Below the pieces are notes generated by a model that had not been told where the DNA came from, did not search any database, and was given only the letters and a program-made list of their open reading frames with translations. From positions 47,577,427 to 47,641,426 of the forward strand of contig OZ024725.1 of NCBI GenBank assembly GCA_964016875.1: DNA of 64,000 nt, written 5' to 3'. The translations under genes were made by a program, and so were the position numbers. Origin of the DNA: Fallopia convolvulus. Its lineage: Eukaryota; Streptophyta; Magnoliopsida; Caryophyllales; Polygonaceae. This document shows positions 58,261 to 64,000 of this stretch, piece after piece. The stretch's first letter is position 1. Every line of letters begins with the position of its first letter.

Positions 58261-59321
58261 ATGGCAAACATCACTAAAAGGGAGTTTGACATCCTTGATT
58301 TGTCGGGCCAGAAAGACCTCGAATGGAGAGTTGATGCTATGGCTCACCTCAAGGCAAATGGCCTTGAGGAAACAGTTGTGGCAAACAATAGTGCCACCCC
58401 ACAAAAAAGTAAAAGCATTGTGTTCCTCACCAACACATTCATGAAAGTCTCAAAACTGAGTACTTATTTGTGGAGGATCCAAGAGAATTGTGGGAGAGCC
58501 TAAATGAGCGATATGCTCATCAAAATGAAGTTTTTCTCCCACAAGCAATACATGAATGGAAAACTATAAGGTTCCGGTACTTTAAGTCCATCACTGAGTA
58601 CGATATTGCTATCCACAAGATCATTTCTCAATTAAGACTATGTGGTCAAGTGATCACTCAACAAGAAACGTTGGAGAAAATTTTCTCCATTATGCATGTT
58701 TCAAATATATTATTGGAACAACATTATAGAGAAACAAATTTCAAAAGATATTCTGACTTGTTGAAAGTATTGTTTGTTGCTAAAAAGAATAATGAGCTCC
58801 TAATGAAAAATCAGAACCTAAGGCCTACTAGATCAACAATTGCCCTAGAAGCAAACGCTATGAACAAAACGTCTCATGATAGAAACGACAATGAACATGG
58901 GCATCAATCACGCCATAACAATGGGTGTGGACGAGGCCTTGGTACCTATGGGGGCCGTGGTGGCCGTGGTGGTCATGGTGGCCATGGCCATGGCCGAGCC
59001 TACAACAAAAGCCACAATAATCAACGTGAGAACCAGGGCTACAAGGGGGATGTGAAGCATAAGGTCCAGACAGGTCCATCAGGATCCTCCCAGAAATCCA
59101 AATCAGCATGCTACAGATGTGGCATGACTGGTCATTGGTCAAAGGTATTCCGCACAACTCCACACCTAGTGAAGCTATACCAAGCTGAAAAGAATAAAGA
59201 AAGGGCTACCGAGACTAATTACATCGATAACAAAGATGTGGATAGGTCACATGTGACTAGTCTGGATGTCAATGACTTTCTCAACCTTGAGAATGATGAT
59301 GGCTATGCCTTAGGGGTTTAA
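58261..59321 (+). pseudogene. Copia gag of the second element
   Basis: ATG at 58261 opens MANITKREFDILDLSGQ. A frameshift near 58470-58500 leads into LWESLNERYAHQNEVFLPQA, then a Gly/His/Arg-rich stretch and a zinc knuckle CYRCGMTGHWSKVF, in which the last Cys of C-x2-C-x4-H-x4-C has become Phe. Both changes should disable gag. Confidence 0.85.
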
Positions 59322-59535
59322 ATGAAAGGAACAAGCCCCTAAATATCTCTACTATCTCCCATGTTATTGTATAATACTTGCAGTGTTTTTTATATCCCAT
59401 GCTTTAACCGTTATCTCGTAGGACTTTGTATAATAGACCTTGTATAATAGAACTTGCGTAATTTAATTATCCTTGTATAATATATGAAGCTTTTATTAAT
59501 GTCTTAATTCTCCCTTTTCTTTATGTTTATAGAAA

Positions 59536-62014
59536 TACATGCACTCACTTAAGGTGAAACTCGATGGGAAGGAGCAATGTCTTTTAGACAGTGCCACAAC
59601 ACACACCATCTTGAGGATTAAAGAATCTTTACCCAACTAAGAGCCTTTGGAACAATATCTGGTGTGTCAAAATGCATTGAAGGCTCTAGAACAAAGCTAA
59701 TAATAAATGACGCACTATATTCAAGTAATTCTCGAAGGAAGTTACTAAGCTTTGAAGATGTGCGTCTAAACGAGTTTCATATGGAAACCATGAATGAAAA
59801 TGGGAGAGAATACTTGTGCATCAGAAAACATGAATCTGGCCATAAACAGATTCTTGAAAGGATGCTTACACTGACCTCCAGATTATATCATACAGGAGGA
59901 GCCACAATGGATCATGAGTCCACAACACGCCGTAAGCGTGGTAGATCGTTACGAGCCTACACTGACCTCCAAATTATATCATACAGGAGTCCGCAACACG
60001 CCGTAAGCGTGGTAGATCGTTAGGTTCAAAAGATTTGAAACTGAGAAAGGAAAGGAGCCAAAAGGGTATAACAGGAGGAGCCACAATGGATCATGAGAAT
60101 GATGATAAAGGCAAAGATATTGAAAATGAGAATACCTCAACAGAGGGCGATGTTCTAGACAAGAATAATGATATCGCCAATTTTGAGATTTTCATAAACT
60201 GTGTCCACATGCACGTAATGGAATCGAAAAGATGTAATTGTCGATTATGTATTTTCCTCAGTTGCTAGTAGTATTGTGAAGATGATGATTTTGAGCCAAA
60301 ATCGATCGATGAATGTCACGAGGAAAGATTGGACAAAATGGGAAGAGGCTATTCAGGTAGAATTAAAATCGCTTGAAAAGCGAGAGGTCTTTGGACCAGT
60401 AGTTCGTACACCAAATGGTGTGGAACCGGTCGGCTATAAATGGGTCTTCGTACGCAAACGAAATGAAAAAAACAAAATTCTAAGATTTAAAGCAAGGCTT
60501 GTTGCAAAAGGTTTTTCTTAGATCCATGGAATTGATTATGAAAAAACATACGCTCCGATAGTTGATGCAACTACGTACATTGAGATTTCTAATTGGCCTA
60601 CTGTCTTTGAAAAGTTACAAATGCGCCTCATGGATGTTGTTACAATATATTTATATGGATCACTTGATACAAACATCTATATGAGAGTCCTAGAAGGACT
60701 CAAGCTGCCTGAGACCAATAATTGTGGACCTCGAGACATGTTTTCCATAAAATTGAGGAGGCCATTGTATGGATTAAAACAATCTGGGCGAATGTGGTAC
60801 AACCACCTAAGTAAATACCTTATGAAAGCGGGATACAAGAACGACACCGTTTGTCCATGTGTTTTCATCAAGAAATCTGAAAACGGATTCACCATTATCA
60901 TAGTTTATGTTGACGATTTAAACATCGTCGGAACTTCAAATGAACTTCAAGATACTGCGAAATATTTGATGAAAGAATTCGACATGAAAGATCTCGGACA
61001 AACAAAACTTTGTCTTGGATTACAAATTGAGCACTTAAAGGATGGAACTTTTATCCATCAATCTAATTACACTGAGAAAGTTCCTAAAATATTTTACATG
61101 GACTAAGCACACCTTTGAGCACTCCGATGGAAGTTCGATCCCTTAATGTAGAAAAGGATCAATTTCATCCCCGAGAAGAGGATGAAGAGGTTCTTGGTCC
61201 CAAGGAACCATATTTAAGTGCAATTGGTGCTTTAATGTACTTAACTAACAATACAAGGCCATATATTGCTTTTGCAGTAAATTTGTTGTCCATGTATAGC
61301 ATTACACCCACAAGGAGACATTGGAACGGGATCAAACATGTATTCCTCTATCTTCGAGACACACATGATATTGGGTTGTATTACCACAACCAAAGGGATG
61401 CGACCTTAATTGGATGTGCAGATGCATGGTACTTGTCTGACTCACACAAAGCCAAATTGCAAAATGGTTATGTGTTCACATATGGAGGCATTGCCATCTC
61501 TTGGAGATCAACAAAGCAGACTGTGACTGCCACATCATCAAATCAAGTGGAATTGATTGCTTTATATGAGACAGGAAGAGAATGTGTGTCCCTTCGAGCA
61601 ATGATTCAATTCATCCAAATAGAATGTGGAATGAGGCCAATCACACATGATCCAACAATATTATATGAGGATAACTCAATATGTGTTGCTCAAATGAAGA
61701 AAAGCTACATCAAAGGAGACCGCATAAAGCACATATCTCCAAAATCCTTCTCCACTCGTGAATTGGAGGAATCTAGTGAAGTGGAGATCCAACAAATTCG
61801 GTCAAATGACAACTTGGCTGACTTGTGTACAAAGTCTTCAATCCCCAAAAATTTGGAGAATTATTATCCAGAATTGGAATGTGCAGACTTCGAGACATTT
61901 ATTGAAGTCGGGGGAGTATCATACGCGCTACACTCTTTTTTCCTTCGATCAAGTTTTTATCGTACTGGGTTTTGTTTGACAAGGTTTTTAATGAGGCAAC
62001 ATCAAGGCATATAA
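59536..62014 (+). pseudogene. Copia pol remnant of the second element
   Basis: Starts with a protease relic (LDSATTHTILRIKES, then a stop) and a pre-integrase relic (YSSNSRRKLLSFEDVRLNEF). The integrase core (DVWGP, SDNGxEF) is absent; in its place lie short local duplications of ggaggagccacaatggatca and cgccgtaagcgtggtagatc (59890-60090). RT resumes at about 60276: EAIQVELKSLEKREVFGPVV, an in-frame TAG after AKGFS (60519-60521), and an intact catalytic YVDDLNIVGTS near 60907. RNase H follows (GCADAWYLSDSHKAKLQ) to 62014. An internal deletion removed the integrase. Confidence 0.88.
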
Positions 62015-62149
62015 TAGGATCAATGGTTGCACTCTTTTTCCATCGTTCGGGTTTTTACCACATTGGGTTTTTTCCTAACAAGGTTTTTAATAAGGCAACG
62101 TCTACCTATATCCCAGAACATCAAAAGAATGTGAATATTCAAGGGGGAG

Positions 62150-63200
62150 TGTTATGAATGAATGCCCATATGTGTACAAGTTAACCTCACCTATTTTCAC
62201 TTGCTTGTATCACACATATCATGTAGTTGAACAATTGTATAATGTATGATTGGAGTTAAATTGTACAAGGTGAATTATTTTCCTTCTTCACCTCCTTATT
62301 TCTATGCATGAAGCACTCCTTATTTCCATGCATGAATCATGGAGATCAGTGGCGGAGCTAGAATAAATTGAAAGGAGGGGCAGAGTCGGTTATGATGATT
62401 GACAAATAGGATAACATATTATCATTATATTATTATTTTAAAAAATAAATATTAAAATAAATACATATAATAGTTATAGTAATTACTATTGCTCTTTTTT
62501 GATATATAAAGTAAATAAATAATAAATTGAGTATGTAAAAAAAATTCATCTCTATTCTACTCTAATAGATAAAAATGTAAAAATAACCTAAAATTTATTA
62601 TTAATTATTAAACTAATAATTAGTTACAACTTTTTACTTTACAATGTAGTAACTATATTTTAATAATAAGCTAAAATTATTAATATTTTAAAATTACTCA
62701 TCATAATACAGAAATGTATATAGTGTACGTAAAATTGATTTTTTTGTGTTTGAAATAAAAAAAAACAGAAATATAGTGTACGTAATTACTGCTGCTCTTT
62801 TTTTATTGAAAGAATGGGATACTTACAACTGGAGATACTTACAACTCGTAGGATTCGAACACCGACCGGGTTAAAACAAGCGTATCTGTCTCCCAATCTA
62901 CCACCAGGCCATGAAATTTTGCAGCACAATTATGAAACTTTTTAAGATATATTATATAAATTCACAGCGCGAGAGAGGGGGCGACCGCCCCCCTTCGCCC
63001 CCCTCGCTCCGCCTCTGATGGAGATTCACCTAAATTTTACCTCATCTTTGGCCTATAAATATGACCATCATCTATTGTAAAACTTGCACCAACGTACTCT
63101 CCCTCCCTCTCTTCTAATGATCAAAAATTTCTTCTAAAGTTGTTTAAGTGTTCTTTCAAAGGGTTCAAGTGGTCTTGCTTTTATAAATCTTTTCATAACA
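62150..63200 (+). repeat. 3' LTR of the second copia element, interrupted
   Basis: Same ends as the 5' LTR. Without the 671-bp MITE and its 8-bp duplication it is about 372 bp, 37 more than the 5' LTR, partly because of a short duplication around ccttatttccatgcatgaa. Confidence 0.85.
62347..63017. mobile_element. hAT-type MITE nested in the copia 3' LTR
   Basis: 671 bp. Begins cagtggcggagc and ends gctccgcctctg (one mismatch as inverted ends), with the 8-bp duplication atggagat at 62339-62346 and 63018-63025. No transposase. The minus strand contains a tRNA-like module (A-box-like tggtggtagattgg, B-box-like gttcgaatcc at 62851-62860). The empty site can be read in the 5' LTR, where atggagattcacc is continuous. 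Confidence 0.93.
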
Positions 63201-64000
63201 CGTTATCAGCACGAGTCTCTAATTACCATGTGAGCTTCTTTAATCTCCAAGGTACAAACTCTATCTCTTCCTAATCTTAATCATGTAAGAAGTTTATTTC
63301 CTAAAACCGTTTTGAGGAGTATGCTCTGTAGTTGCCCGATTTAGGGTCTTCTACATTAGAAACTCGTAAATCCTCCTAGATTTGAAACGATTTCTTACCA
63401 AAAACAAACAATACTTTTTGATATATACAAGATACAAACAAAATATTAGATTTTCTTACCTCTTTTTGAAGTTTAACCCGATATCACCTCCAAAAATCCT
63501 CACTTTCACCACTTAGATTGAAAGTGAGATTTAACCAAATTGATTATTGAGCATGATGTTGGTAATCACAATAAGAACAAGGCAAATAAAAAGTTCAAAC
63601 ATAAATCTCCTATTACTGGCCCTAAGACGACGCATAATCTCGGTGTCGGCCATGGAGAATGTTGAAAGAAAAAATTTGGTAAAGGCGGTCGAATATGGAA
63701 GTGGAGGAATGAGATAAGGTCGGAAGTGAAAAGGTGAAAAAAGGGGGATGAAGGGAACCTGACTTTGTAAGGACCTTAAGGACTTTGGACTAAGGACTTT
63801 AAGGACCTTGGACTCTAAGGCCTTTAAGGAACTCGGACTTTAAGGACTTTAAGGACTTTAAGGACTTTAAGGTCCTAGCCTATTTCTTCGATCAAAACTC
63901 AACCGTTCATGAGCAAAATGTCGAACTTGCCTCAACCAGTCCCACCACCAAAGATGATCGCAATGAAGAGATCTTCACCAACTTGGCGAGCGGTTCCGGA
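63201..64000 (+). other. Second copy of the copia leader after the 3' LTR
   Basis: 63201-63372 closely matches 57700-57870 (the leader that follows the 5' LTR), and 63750-63875 has the same aaggacttt minisatellite as 57895-57990, in a longer form. Between them is about 380 bp without a counterpart in the first copy. It ends at the window edge before any gag ORF. This looks like a further element joined through a shared LTR. Confidence 0.75.

Larger units (their letters stand above)
57365..63200 (+). mobile_element. Second copia LTR retrotransposon, integrase core missing
   Basis: 5' LTR 57365-57699 (from tgttatgaatgaatgcccat to ataaca), then the primer-site-like cgttataagcacgag and a leader with an aaggacttt minisatellite (57895-57990). 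After the coding remnants a polypurine tract, caagggggag (62140-62149), precedes the 3' LTR 62150-63200, which is interrupted by an hAT MITE. The left flank is ctata; the matching right flank cannot be tested because the DNA after the 3' LTR is again element leader. Confidence 0.88.

Overview
This window is plant nuclear DNA, from a eudicot and possibly an asterid (the family level is a guess). The genes have many exons with GT/AG introns, the intergenic DNA is AT-rich, and copia, LINE and hAT elements are common. I see no rRNA gene, no convincing functional tRNA gene, no CRISPR array and no prokaryotic operon. Exon coordinates below come from reading splice junctions by eye and checking that phases agree.

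Layout, left half. 1-3215 (+): 3' part of a malectin-like/LRR protein gene. 5082-5825 (-): single-exon DUF1645 protein. 5.8-11 kb: gene-poor AT-rich DNA with a foldback repeat and a decayed tandem repeat. 11346-16534 (+): complete 20-exon pyruvate, phosphate dikinase gene (958 aa). 17139-24091 (-): complete 10-exon chloroplast DEAD-box helicase of the RH58 type (481 aa), convergent with PPDK. 24.2-31.4 kb: a gene graveyard with GGTCCGG-rich repeats, a WRKY19-type Cys-rich repeat pseudogene, a papain-type protease pseudogene, a purine-rich minisatellite and copia fragments. 31434-37626 (-): full-length LINE with a perfect 17-bp target duplication and an uninterrupted ORF2, but stops in ORF1.

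Layout, right half. 38176-41894 (+): RHF1A-like RING-H2 E3 ligase gene carrying three independent local duplications, two of which copy splice acceptors. 43.1-45.1 kb: copia remnant split by a solo LTR, then a LINE ORF1 remnant. 45854-46781 (+): RBR-type E3 ligase gene whose last exon is not visible. 47262-57023 (-): CYP716-like cytochrome P450 pseudogene spread over 10 kb; it has a premature TGA and lacks the heme-binding exon, and a 5-kb copia element sits in intron 1. 57365-63200 (+): second copia element without integrase core, its right LTR broken by an hAT MITE and followed by another copy of the element leader.

The living genes are unrelated housekeeping and regulatory genes: a primary-metabolism enzyme, a plastid RNA helicase, E3 ligases and a putative cell-surface protein. 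They do not form a pathway. I found no wholly new biological system. The most interesting signals are the splice-site duplications in RHF1A, two hAT MITEs that both carry antisense tRNA-like modules, and the LINE with a dead ORF1 beside an open ORF2.
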